Below, in pieces: positions 53,749 through 63,262 of a stretch of DNA of 64,000 nucleotides (its first letter is position 1; the number at the start of each line of letters is the position of its first letter). The notes beneath the pieces are model-generated. The model had not been told where the DNA came from and made no database searches. It worked only from the letters and a program-made list of their open reading frames with translations. Source of the DNA: Candidatus Woesearchaeota archaeon (GTDB lineage Archaea; Nanobdellota; Nanobdellia; Woesearchaeales; GW2011-AR9); the NCBI GenBank assembly GCA_018696595.1, contig JABHQW010000003.1, forward strand, positions 177,907 to 241,906, in the 5' to 3' direction. A program made the translations under genes and the position numbers.

Positions 53749-56465
53749 TGTCCATCAACACATCTTTCCAAAACACATACATCCCCACATTCTCCACAAT
53801 TAAATGGATTAGTATTTAAATCACAACCACCAACTTCACGACAACCTGAAAACAGATTTAGGGTATTAAAATTATTATCACTAATACTGTCAAAATCGTC
53901 ATCTTCATCATTACAGTATTCTAAACTCACTTGAGGATCGGGATAAGAGCCATAATAAGTCTCAAGAATTTCAGAACCAACTTCTTGATCTTTATTCCAA
54001 CTAAATTCCGCTAAAGTTTCCAAATCATTAATAGTTAAAACAATTTCATCAGGAGAAGGAGAACATTTTCCTACAAAACATTGTCCAAACCAACCTTTTG
54101 GTTCAATTCCTGCTTTTTGTAGATGATATTTAAAAAATTCTACAACTTCTCCATCCCAATTTGGAGCTACAACAAAATTTTCATGACTGATTCCTTTAAA
54201 CAAAGATAAACTATTTCTAATGAAATAAACTCTGTCAATAACATTATACCACCAAGGCGATACTATAAATTCATTTTTTTGTTCTCCCAACAAAAAGAAA
54301 GCATCACCTCTTGCACTTACATCATATTGCGTTTCATAATAATTATCATTTCCCCCCTGCATTGAAGGTAAAATAGAATTGCCAAAAATAATTAGTTCTG
54401 AGTTAGGATAATATTCTTCTTTTAATTCAATCCATTTTTCCATGCCATATTCAAAGAATTCTGCATTAGTCATTCCGGTCATATCTCTGTTATACGCTCT
54501 GATTTCATCCATAGGCACATGAAAATACTTTAAATCGGGAAATAGTAACTTTGTTGGCTGAAGAACTTTTGTTTCCATTTCTTGCCAGAAATAATCATCA
54601 GCAAAATTTGGAAAATAATGATTTAATTCCCCAGGCCTATCTCTTACAAACAGCAATTCATAAGTAACTTTAACTTTGCTACCTTGCGGAATATCATTCA
54701 ACAGATTAATTTCTGTTTCAGTTGCATCTGTAGAAAGAATATCTTTAATTCCATTTGCACCAATTTCTTTATTAGGTTCTATTGAATAATCAACACCTTC
54801 AATTAAATTACCCTCATCGAATTTCACATTAACAACTCTTTTTACATTCCTCAATAATCCATTCAATCGGGTAATGGTTACTGGACCAAATAAAGCCTCT
54901 CCCTGACAATCAGGCCCCCTATCTCTAACTGTAACCACTATTTTTTCCCTTCCTTCAGCTACAAAAAGAGGAAAAGTAATTGTTTGTTTTCCTTCTTTAA
55001 GATCATCAGTCCCACCCGCCTGGTGAACACCTAATAAACTCTCGTGATCAACACCAGCTATTGGTTTAACACCAATGCTAAACGAAAATAAACAATCAGT
55101 TCCTTTAGAATCAACATCAACTTCAATTGAACCAGTATACATGCCTGGAATAATTGAATTTTCATCTGGTTCACTATCAACAACATTATTTTCATATATA
55201 AAATAACTTTTCTGATTATTAAATTCTCCAATTACCATCTTCAAACAATTTTCTTCTTGATTAAATGAACATGGCTCTTCTTGCCAAGAAACTGATTGAT
55301 CACCATAATCATGACCTAATTTTAATAAAGTCACTGCATTATCACCCATTTCGGAATAATCTTGACCTAAATCAAATATTTTTGAAAAAGTTTTTTCTGG
55401 AACTAAAATCCCCCCATCACCAACAATAAATGGTTCTTCTAAAATTAACCAACCAACTAAACATTTTGGACAAAAATCGGGAGACCCAGGAACCACTAAT
55501 TCATTATCAGTAATTCTTAACATGGGTTCAACAAAATGATCAAGTTTGTAATTGTAATCTTGAATTTTATTATTTTTCACTTTGTTGGTATCAGTTAAAT
55601 AAAACGCTCTTTCAGTTTGGCCATTCATCTTCAACCTAGAAAGAATATTCGTAACTGGTGCTTGATTAGGCCTGTTGTGATAATATAATCTATGCTCATA
55701 ATCCGGCCAATCTATAATTGTCCCTTCTGGAATTAATCCACTTTCAAAAATCCACCAAAAAGTTTGTACTGCATAAAAACTTCCTGCTTCAGTATCACCA
55801 TAAAAAGAAATAACTTCATTGAAACCGTCCAGATCTAAAATATATCCCTCTCCAAACCCCCGTTTTTCTCCTTCTAAAGTTAATTCCTGATCCAAGTTCA
55901 AACCCTTTTCTTGAAGATAAGAACCAATATAATCTTCACCATCATTTGTGCTGATAAGCATGACTTTAGTTGGGGGGACAGAAGTTATATCAACAATGTC
56001 TAAATCTAACCCCTTGTTAAGAAGATCTTCTTTTAAAAAGTTGGCAACATTAAACAGTTTTTCATTACTTTGATCAACCGCAATTTTCCAAGAATTGTCA
56101 ATTACTAAATAATTAATTCCGTTAACTATTTCTTTGGGTTTAGGAACAATTTTTATTTTATCCAAATCATTTGTTGTTATTTCATACTCTTCTCCAGAAC
56201 AAATTTCTTTTTTTTCAACATTAAAATTAGTTAGAAGATTACCCCCTTTTGTTGCTAAGATTTGATAACAATCCCCATCTAATTTAACATCAATAGAATC
56301 TTGATCCTCAAAGTTCAAATAGAAGTTTTGGGAATAATATTCTTCAGGAGTTTGATAAGCTTCCCCAACCAAAGTACTTTGAGGATAAAACAATAAAATT
56401 GCAACTAAGATAACCGCTATAGAAATACCTACCACTAACCAAATCTTATGCTTGTCAACATCCAT
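53736..56465 (-). CDS. TM-anchored GH20-like (beta-hexosaminidase-like) protein
   Basis: N-terminal TM; PKPKEIVNG..GFGEGYILDL..FYGDTEAGSFYAVQTFWWIFESGLIPEGTIIDWPDYEHR; FHVPMDEIRAYNRD. Confidence 0.75.
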   Translation of the reverse strand: MDVDKHKIWLVVGISIAVILVAILLFYPQSTLVGEAYQTPEEYYSQNFYLNFEDQDSIDVKLDGDCYQILATKGGNLLTNFNVEKKEICSGEEYEITTNDLDKIKIVPKPKEIVNGINYLVIDNSWKIAVDQSNEKLFNVANFLKEDLLNKGLDLDIVDITSVPPTKVMLISTNDGEDYIGSYLQEKGLNLDQELTLEGEKRGFGEGYILDLDGFNEVISFYGDTEAGSFYAVQTFWWIFESGLIPEGTIIDWPDYEHRLYYHNRPNQAPVTNILSRLKMNGQTERAFYLTDTNKVKNNKIQDYNYKLDHFVEPMLRITDNELVVPGSPDFCPKCLVGWLILEEPFIVGDGGILVPEKTFSKIFDLGQDYSEMGDNAVTLLKLGHDYGDQSVSWQEEPCSFNQEENCLKMVIGEFNNQKSYFIYENNVVDSEPDENSIIPGMYTGSIEVDVDSKGTDCLFSFSIGVKPIAGVDHESLLGVHQAGGTDDLKEGKQTITFPLFVAEGREKIVVTVRDRGPDCQGEALFGPVTITRLNGLLRNVKRVVNVKFDEGNLIEGVDYSIEPNKEIGANGIKDILSTDATETEINLLNDIPQGSKVKVTYELLFVRDRPGELNHYFPNFADDYFWQEMETKVLQPTKLLFPDLKYFHVPMDEIRAYNRDMTGMTNAEFFEYGMEKWIELKEEYYPNSELIIFGNSILPSMQGGNDNYYETQYDVSARGDAFFLLGEQKNEFIVSPWWYNVIDRVYFIRNSLSLFKGISHENFVVAPNWDGEVVEFFKYHLQKAGIEPKGWFGQCFVGKCSPSPDEIVLTINDLETLAEFSWNKDQEVGSEILETYYGSYPDPQVSLEYCNDEDDDFDSISDNNFNTLNLFSGCREVGGCDLNTNPFNCGECGDVCVLERCVDGQCIS

Positions 56466-56561
56466 TCTCTTTTATCTAAGTAATACTTTTTTATTTATAT
56501 ATATATTGTTTCAGAAAAACATTTAAACAACCTAACTTTCCAACAAAACGAGGTGCTTACA

Positions 56562-57107
56562 ATGACTAAAACTGAAGAAAACTTAAAAACCGCTTTTGCT
56601 GGCGAATCGCAAGCAAGAAACAAGTATGATTATTTTGCAAAACAAGCCAGGAAAGAAAAATTACTTTATTTAGCAAAAATCTTTGAAGAAACTGCTTTGA
56701 ACGAAATGCAACATGCTAAAGACGAATTTAAACTTCTTAACGGAATTAAAGATACAAAAGAAAATTTGAAAGCAGCAATTGCTGGTGAACATTACGAAAC
56801 AACAGAAATGTATCCTACCTTTGCTAAGGAAGCAGAAGAAGAAGGTAACGAAGAAGCCGCCAAACTTTTCACAGAAATTGCTAAAGTTGAAAAGGAACAT
56901 GAAGCTCGTTACAAAAAATTGTTACAAATGGTTGAAGAAGGTAAAGTTTTCAAAAGAAATAAACCAATTAGATGGAAATGTAGCAAATGCGGATTTATTG
57001 ATGAAGGAGAAGAACCGCCTGAAGAATGTCCAAGTTGTAAACACGAATCACATTATTTCGAACCAGAGTGTATGTGTTTCAAAGAAGGTTGCGAAATTTG
57101 TAACTAA
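56562..57107 (+). CDS. Rubrerythrin
   Basis: AGESQARNKYDYFAKQAR..ExxH motifs and C-terminal rubredoxin CSKCGF..CPSCK; SD gaggtg before ATG 56562. Confidence 0.95.
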   Translation: MTKTEENLKTAFAGESQARNKYDYFAKQARKEKLLYLAKIFEETALNEMQHAKDEFKLLNGIKDTKENLKAAIAGEHYETTEMYPTFAKEAEEEGNEEAAKLFTEIAKVEKEHEARYKKLLQMVEEGKVFKRNKPIRWKCSKCGFIDEGEEPPEECPSCKHESHYFEPECMCFKEGCEICN

Positions 57108-57118
57108 TTCTTTCTTTT

Positions 57119-57511
57119 TTATTTTTTTAAATAGTTAACAAGAAGAAAATTAAAATATTCACTTCTTTTTTCAAAACAAGACTCACGAATATGTTTTAAT
57201 GGACTTCCTTCAGAAGAAAATTCGTAATGCACTCTCACTTCATTATCATCAAATATTCTAAGATGATATTGATAAACCTCATCACTTACTTTTCTCATGT
57301 TAAGAACTTCGCCTTCATCTTTCCAAGTTAAGATCGCATCTTCAAATCCTTCATTAGTAAGAAATTCACGAAGTTCATTTAGATCACAATTACTTTTCAG
57401 ATAACCCAACAAATATGGCTGTCTTCCTTTGTGAAATTTTACTTTTTCTAACAAACGTAAAACGGGTGGATAGATTGTGTAAACAATTTTCCACATTTTA
57501 GAATATGCCAT
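57119..57511 (-). CDS. Hypothetical protein (130 aa from corrected start)
   Basis: Internal ATG at 57511 chosen because the upstream extension overlaps tRNA-Ser. Confidence 0.7.
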   Translation of the reverse strand: MAYSKMWKIVYTIYPPVLRLLEKVKFHKGRQPYLLGYLKSNCDLNELREFLTNEGFEDAILTWKDEGEVLNMRKVSDEVYQYHLRIFDDNEVRVHYEFSSEGSPLKHIRESCFEKRSEYFNFLLVNYLKK

Positions 57512-57529
57512 TTTGATTAAAATAAAAAG

Positions 57530-57699
57530 CGCCACGGGCCGGACATCCAAGCAAAAAGAGAATCTTAATGCAATTTGAACCGGCGATCCCATAAGGGACT
57601 AGATATTCACGAGATTAGGTTTTCATATTTTGTCATAGACAATATCAAACCCACGCTAAAATAGCAATCTAGCGCAATACCAGACTATGCGACCGTGGC
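57530..57699 (-). tRNA. tRNA-Ser (GCU anticodon) with two introns (57605-57661 at 37/38; about 57543-57573 in T-loop)
   Basis: Exons join to GCCACGGTCGCATAGTCTGGTATTGCGCTAGATTGCTAATCTAGTCCCTTATGGGATCGCCGGTTCAAATCCGGCCCGTGGCG (83 nt): 7-bp acceptor, A14/G15/G18G19/A21, class II variable arm CCC/GGG, T-arm GCCGG-TTCAAAT-CCGGC, G73. Confidence 0.92.
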
Positions 57700-57882
57700 G
57701 CGAACGTAGTGAGCGACGCGGGAAGCATGCTCAGAAACAATTTATTGTTTCTCGCGTATGCGACTGTGGCACTCAAATGTGTTATTACTCATTTTGTTTT
57801 TAAACTTATCGATTAATTTGTAATTGTTTTACTCTTAAAACCACAGAAAATCTTAAATAATCCTTAACTAACCTTTTATCCC

Positions 57883-58392
57883 ATGCTTAAACAAACAGAC
57901 ATCCAAAAAACATTAAGTGCATTCAAACCAGAAAACTTTGTGTTTGTTATTTCTATAGATAAAAACAATAAACCAAACGGCATGGTAGCTGCTTGGAAAA
58001 CAAGAATCTCTGGAACTCCGCCATTGTATGCCCTTGCGTTAGGACAATCAAGTAACACTTACAAACTGATTAAGAAAAGTAAAGAGTTTGTTATTGCAGT
58101 TCCAAATAAAAGTATGGAAAAAGCAATAAAGATTTTTGGTCATCAACATGGGGATGAGATCGACAAATTCAAAGAATCTAAACTAACAACAATTCCTGCT
58201 AAGAAAATTAAAGTTCCATTAATCAAAGAAGCAACTATTTGTTATGAATGTAAGCTAGTTAATACTATAAAAACAGGCAGTTGTAATTTAGTAGTTGGAG
58301 AAGTAGTTGTAGCTCATCATAACAAAAAGAAAAAGGTTATTTTAGTAATGGGAAAAGATAAGGAAGGGAAAAGAATATTCAAAGAATTCTAG
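57883..58392 (+). CDS. Flavin reductase-like FMN-binding split-barrel protein
   Basis: PENFVFVISIDKNNKPNGMVAAWKTRISGTPPLYALALGQSSNTYKLIKKSKEFVIAVP. Confidence 0.85.
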   Translation: MLKQTDIQKTLSAFKPENFVFVISIDKNNKPNGMVAAWKTRISGTPPLYALALGQSSNTYKLIKKSKEFVIAVPNKSMEKAIKIFGHQHGDEIDKFKESKLTTIPAKKIKVPLIKEATICYECKLVNTIKTGSCNLVVGEVVVAHHNKKKKVILVMGKDKEGKRIFKEF

Positions 58393-58428
58393 AAACATTT
58401 ATAAAAAAATAGCACTAAAAATATTATA

Positions 58429-58713
58429 ATGGAAACCGGACAATATCAACAACCGATTGAAGAAGAACGTTACTTAACTGCATTAAATAGTAGAAGATTA
58501 ATCCCTAAAGATTTATCTGGCGCAGTATTGCCTAATGGTGGTGGCAATGGTGGTGGGGATGATGACGATGACAAAAGAGAACCCCATTTAGAATTGTTAA
58601 TTAGAACAAGTAGCCCTTCAAAAAAAGGAGAATATGGCAATAAGGTTTTTGACGTAAAGAAAATAATGAAAGAATATTTTCCCACTCAACAAGAACCCAA
58701 ATACATTTCTTAA
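58429..58713 (+). CDS. Hypothetical protein (94 aa) with Gly/Asp-rich linker
   Basis: PNGGGNGGGDDDDDKREP. Confidence 0.55.
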   Translation: METGQYQQPIEEERYLTALNSRRLIPKDLSGAVLPNGGGNGGGDDDDDKREPHLELLIRTSSPSKKGEYGNKVFDVKKIMKEYFPTQQEPKYIS

Positions 58714-58782
58714 TTAATTACTTTTTTCAACGTCTTCTAGAAACATTTAAGTATAGTTGAAGTCTTCTTAAAGTTTATATAC

Positions 58783-59337
58783 TTGTTAAAAAAAGAGATG
58801 AACATAATGAAAAAATTAATTATTTTAATAATTATTGTCTTACTAATCTTACCACTCGCCACATCTAGATCAATTACTGTTTCTGGAGAAAAATTTTTTG
58901 GATGTAACCTAATTTCAGAACAATATGAACAATACCAAAATGAAAAAGGAATTAAAACAAATAATCAAATAGTAGCAGCAGGGTTAGATTATTTAATAGA
59001 TGATGAAAACCCAGATTATGATTACGCATGTATGTTCTCTGAAAATAAAACAGAATGTAAATCCTGTGTTGCAAATGTTGTTCTTCAAGAAAAAAAAAAT
59101 AATCTGAAATCAGAGGAAAGAAAAATAAAAAGTGAACGTAATTCTAAAATTACCTCTGGGGTTCTTATTGCTTTAATATTAATTTCAAGCATTTTATTAT
59201 ACAAATCAATTAAAAATGGAAAATTAAAGCATAGAAAATTATGGATCACTTTATTATCAATTGGATTAAGCATTTGTGTACTACTTTTTATACTGCGTTT
59301 AATTGCAATAGCCTTATTTAGTACCAATCTGAATTAA
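58783..59337 (+). CDS. Secreted/membrane protein
   Basis: N-terminal signal and two C-terminal TM segments; ATGA-rich start, probable start at an internal Met. Confidence 0.65.
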   Translation: MLKKEMNIMKKLIILIIIVLLILPLATSRSITVSGEKFFGCNLISEQYEQYQNEKGIKTNNQIVAAGLDYLIDDENPDYDYACMFSENKTECKSCVANVVLQEKKNNLKSEERKIKSERNSKITSGVLIALILISSILLYKSIKNGKLKHRKLWITLLSIGLSICVLLFILRLIAIALFSTNLN

Positions 59338-59345
59338 GAAAAGTT

Positions 59346-59687
59346 TTAATTTTTAGAAACCTTAAAGAGAACTCCAGGAACTAAACCAAGACATTTCTTA
59401 CTACCACAAGCACATTCCATCTTCAGAAAAGGAACTTTCTCTTTAACATAATTGCAAGTTATTTCTTCGCCCTCATTAATATTTCTTAAAGCGATATTCT
59501 CACCCTCTTTTTCTGTAAGATTAGCATCACAAGAATGATTCAAAAAAGAACTAGGAGATTTAACAACAACCGACACATCTTCTAACAAAGAATCCCATCT
59601 GAACACTATTTCACCTTTCTGAAAATCTTTATTAGCAAAAACTCCTTTCCCTTGAATCTTAGAATCTTTAATAACAATACCCGACAT
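59346..59687 (-). CDS. SET-domain protein methyltransferase-like
   Basis: GKGVFANKDFQKGEIVF, FLNHSCDANL, INEGEEITCNY, post-SET-like CACGSKKCLG. Confidence 0.9.
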   Translation of the reverse strand: MSGIVIKDSKIQGKGVFANKDFQKGEIVFRWDSLLEDVSVVVKSPSSFLNHSCDANLTEKEGENIALRNINEGEEITCNYVKEKVPFLKMECACGSKKCLGLVPGVLFKVSKN

Positions 59688-59689
59688 TT

Positions 59690-60118
59690 TTAAATGTCTA
59701 CTAGAACTTTAGCATACCAACCTTTATCGGTTTTCTTAACTTCAAACATATGCATTGTAATTGCTTTAATATCTACTTTTTGTTCATGTTTCTCAGGATC
59801 AATCTTCTCACCATAAGCAATACAGGTTAATTTATACTTGCCATTTTCTTCTGTAACTTTACAATCAAACTTAGAAAAAATTATTCTTTCTGAATCCTTA
59901 TGAAATAATAAATCATCTAAGAAGTCAAACAATAAATATTCAATATTTTCATTTTCTCCTGTAATTTCTCTTTTCTGTTCAGCAGAAAATTGTTTCAGAT
60001 TAACTTGTACTTCTTCTACAGCTAACCCGCATTGTTCAAATAATTCCCCCAATGTAGAAGCTTCCGCTACAAAAAGTTCATCCGCAGTATGTTCCAGGAA
60101 TTTATAGTTTGCTTTCAT
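59690..60118 (-). CDS. Archease
   Basis: YKFLEHTADELFVAEASTLGELFEQCGLA..ENIEYLLFDFLDDLLF. Confidence 0.92.
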   Translation of the reverse strand: MKANYKFLEHTADELFVAEASTLGELFEQCGLAVEEVQVNLKQFSAEQKREITGENENIEYLLFDFLDDLLFHKDSERIIFSKFDCKVTEENGKYKLTCIAYGEKIDPEKHEQKVDIKAITMHMFEVKKTDKGWYAKVLVDI

Positions 60119-61872
60119 TCTAATATCGCCTTAATCCGTCTAACACCAGCACTTGAAGACCCTTCCTTCTTAATTTTAAAAACTCCCAACTCAGAAATAT
60201 TTGAAACATGAGGACCCATACAAATCTCTTTGGAATAATCCCCAACAGTATAAACAGAAACTTTCTCTGGATACTTTGCACCAAATTCCCCGTGCGCCCC
60301 AGAATCTAAAGCGTCCTGTAATTTCATCTCTTCACGTACAACAGGAACTCCTGAAGAGATTACGCGATTAACTTCTTCTTCAACAGCAGTAAGTTCCTCT
60401 GCAGTTAGTTTCCGATCAAAATTGAAATCAAACCTTAATCGATCTGCAGTAATGTTAGAACCTCTCTGTTTAACATCTTCTTTCAAAACACGACGTAAAG
60501 CTTCATTCAATAAATGTGTAGCAGTATGTAATTTAGTAGTTTCTTCAGACGCATCTGATAAACCACCTTTAAACTTTTTCTCTGCACCAATTCTAGATAG
60601 TTCTTGATGTTTTTCATATTCAGCATTAAATCCAACAACATCAACTTTAATATCTTTCTCAGCAGCCAATTCTTCAGTCATCTCAATTGGAAAACCATAT
60701 GATTGGAATAACAAGAACGCATCTTCACCAGAAATTTCTTTTGCATTTTCAGCAAGCTTAGCAAACTTGTTCAATCCTTTTTCTAAAGTTCTCTTGAACT
60801 TATCTTGTTCTTTTCTCAACTCTTCAAAGATAATATCTTTCTTCTCTTCTAATAATAGATACTCTTGATTATACATAAAAATAACAATTTCTGCCAAGGA
60901 AGTTAAATCAATCTTTTCAATAGCTAATCCTAATGAACGGAAATGTCTGATTGCACGACGAATAAATCTTCTTAAGATATAACCCTGATCAACATTACTA
61001 GGAACAACAGCCCGTTCATCTCCAAGAATAAATACTGAAGCTTTAACATGATCTGCAATGATCCTAAAAGATTTCTCATTTCCAGAATATTTCTTCTTAG
61101 TTACTTTCTCAATCTTTTTAATCAACGGCAAGAATAATTCAGTCATATAATTATCATTTAATCCATTTAAGACAGCAAGAGTTCTTTCAAATCCGCCGCC
61201 AAAATCAATACTTTTCTTTTTCAATTGTTTAAATTTCCCATTCTTAGTTTTCTCATACTCAATAAGAACATCATTTCCAATCTCTACCCACCTGGAATCG
61301 TCAACATCAAACTTTTCTGAAGGAACATCTTTAGATGCCCAGAAATATATCTCTGTACTAGGACCACAAGGACCAGTTTCTCCAGCAGGACCCCACCAAT
61401 TATCTTCTTTACCCAAAAAACCAATTCGTTCTTTTGATACACCTAAACTAAGCCAAGCTCTTGCAGCTTCTTCATCTTTAGGTGCGGCATCGTCTCCAGC
61501 GAAACAAGTGAACGCTAAATGTGATACAGGTAATTTCAATTCCTTAGTAAGAAACTCAAAAGTCATTTCAATCGCTTCTTTCTTAAAATAATCCCCAAGT
61601 GACCAATTCCCCATCATTTCAAAGAATGTGTGATGTGTTGCATCTCCAACTTCATCAATATCACCAGTACGGATACATTTTTGGAAGTTAGTAACTCTTT
61701 CTCCCAGAGGATGATTATTATCTAAGAAAAAAGATACTAATGGCTGCATTCCTGCAGTTGTAAATAGTACAGTGGGATCATGTTCGGGGATTAAAGGTGC
61801 AGATGCAATTACAACATGCCCTTTACTTTGGAAAAACTCTAAATATTTCTGTCTTAGTTCGTTCGCTTTCAT
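60115..61872 (-). CDS. alaS: Alanyl-tRNA synthetase, short form ending after editing domain
   Basis: LEFFQSKGHVVIASAPLIPEHDPTVLFTTAGMQPLV..THHTFFEMMGNWSLGDYFKKEA; ends SSSAGVRRIKAILE; start corrected to MKANELRQKY. Confidence 0.95.
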   Translation of the reverse strand: MKANELRQKYLEFFQSKGHVVIASAPLIPEHDPTVLFTTAGMQPLVSFFLDNNHPLGERVTNFQKCIRTGDIDEVGDATHHTFFEMMGNWSLGDYFKKEAIEMTFEFLTKELKLPVSHLAFTCFAGDDAAPKDEEAARAWLSLGVSKERIGFLGKEDNWWGPAGETGPCGPSTEIYFWASKDVPSEKFDVDDSRWVEIGNDVLIEYEKTKNGKFKQLKKKSIDFGGGFERTLAVLNGLNDNYMTELFLPLIKKIEKVTKKKYSGNEKSFRIIADHVKASVFILGDERAVVPSNVDQGYILRRFIRRAIRHFRSLGLAIEKIDLTSLAEIVIFMYNQEYLLLEEKKDIIFEELRKEQDKFKRTLEKGLNKFAKLAENAKEISGEDAFLLFQSYGFPIEMTEELAAEKDIKVDVVGFNAEYEKHQELSRIGAEKKFKGGLSDASEETTKLHTATHLLNEALRRVLKEDVKQRGSNITADRLRFDFNFDRKLTAEELTAVEEEVNRVISSGVPVVREEMKLQDALDSGAHGEFGAKYPEKVSVYTVGDYSKEICMGPHVSNISELGVFKIKKEGSSSAGVRRIKAILE

Positions 61873-61978
61873 TTTAAGAGTAGGAATATGGTTTGTTTTA
61901 TATATTTTATTAGTAATTGCAGTATATACTTTGTAATAAACAATTCTTTTTAAATCTGAAACAAACAACATAAGCTTA

Positions 61979-62617
61979 ATGGCAAAAGGTAAAAGTAAGA
62001 AACAAAAAAAAGTTCATCAGAATAAATACGAGAACGCCCCAAGGGGACCCAAAAGAACGGGACGAAACAGAGTAGCACACCCACAACATTCTATTGAAGA
62101 ATTAGTTGAAGAAACTCCACAAGTAGAAGTAAGAGAAACAAGACCAAACCAAATAGAACCAAAAAATAATCCAACTTACTTGCAATATGATGATTGGCAA
62201 GTGAGTGAAACTTTTCCTGATTGGGATGGAAACATCAATTTATACGCTTCTAACAAAGTAGACTTAGTGTTGTATGATCCAAAAGCAAGACTTTGCCTTT
62301 TAGTTGGTGCTTGGCAAACAGGAAAAGTTTTCAGGAATCAGATGAGAAAATTTAAAGAAGAAACTGGCGCAGTAATTGAAGCACATAAAAACCCAAAATT
62401 AGGTGTAAGAACAGCATTAGCTTATTCTACAAACCCAGAAGAGATTAGAGAACATCTTAATCCCGAAGCAGAAGTGTTAGTTGGTTTCCCACATGCAGGA
62501 AAAGGAACCAGTTTACTAATGAGCCACAATAGGGACAATTCAAACAAACAACATAAACTAAACACAATAATGCTTCATTACTTACAAAGAGCAGATTCTA
62601 ATTATTTTAGTATTTAA
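61979..62617 (+). CDS. Hypothetical protein with basic N-terminus
   Basis: 212-aa ORF, leaderless-like start. Confidence 0.65.
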   Translation: MAKGKSKKQKKVHQNKYENAPRGPKRTGRNRVAHPQHSIEELVEETPQVEVRETRPNQIEPKNNPTYLQYDDWQVSETFPDWDGNINLYASNKVDLVLYDPKARLCLLVGAWQTGKVFRNQMRKFKEETGAVIEAHKNPKLGVRTALAYSTNPEEIREHLNPEAEVLVGFPHAGKGTSLLMSHNRDNSNKQHKLNTIMLHYLQRADSNYFSI

Positions 62618-62634
62618 GAATCAACCAAACTTCT

Positions 62635-63198
62635 TTATTTAATATTATCAGAAACTAATTTCGCAATAACTTCAAAATCACTTTTCATCTGAGCAAACAT
62701 TTCCGGATTTCTACCAGAATAAAGATAACTTGCAGGATGAACAACAGGAACAACAGTTATTCCTCGAAAATCAAACATTTGTCCCCTGATAGATTTAATA
62801 CCAGTTTTACCAATGATTCTTTCTGTAGCAAAATTTCCAATAGTTACAATAACTTTTGGTTGCATAACTTCGATTAATTGGTCTAACCGTTCACGACAAT
62901 TCTCAATCTCATCTTTCTTTGGGTTTCTATTATCTTCTGGTCTACATAAGACAGTATTAGTAATAAAAATATCTTCTCTTGACAAATTGACAGAGTTTAA
63001 TAATTCTGTAAGAATCTTTCCAGACATCCCACAGAAAGGAACCCCTTGTTTATCTTCGTTCGCCCCAGGGGCTTCGCCAATTAATAAAATATCTGAATTA
63101 GGATTACCAGAACCAAACACTACTTGTGTTCTATTCTTACAAAGTTCAGTACATTTAGAACAAGTAGAATAATGTTGTTTTAACTCTTCGAAGTTCAT
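62635..63198 (-). CDS. Uracil-DNA glycosylase, family 4-like
   Basis: CSKCTELCKNRTQVVFGSGNPNSDILLIGEAPGANEDKQGVPFCGMSGKIL..VVPVVHPASYL. Confidence 0.93.
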   Translation of the reverse strand: MNFEELKQHYSTCSKCTELCKNRTQVVFGSGNPNSDILLIGEAPGANEDKQGVPFCGMSGKILTELLNSVNLSREDIFITNTVLCRPEDNRNPKKDEIENCRERLDQLIEVMQPKVIVTIGNFATERIIGKTGIKSIRGQMFDFRGITVVPVVHPASYLYSGRNPEMFAQMKSDFEVIAKLVSDNIK

Positions 63199-63262
63199 TT
63201 AGAGATAGAATTGTTTTAAGTTTATTAAATTAATGAAAAATAAAATATTAAAAAAATAAGAA

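Noticed and set aside
57511-57592. N-terminal extension of the 57119-57592 ORF
   Set aside because: Overlaps the tRNA-Ser exon and T-loop intron; internal ATG at 57511 gives a compact protein
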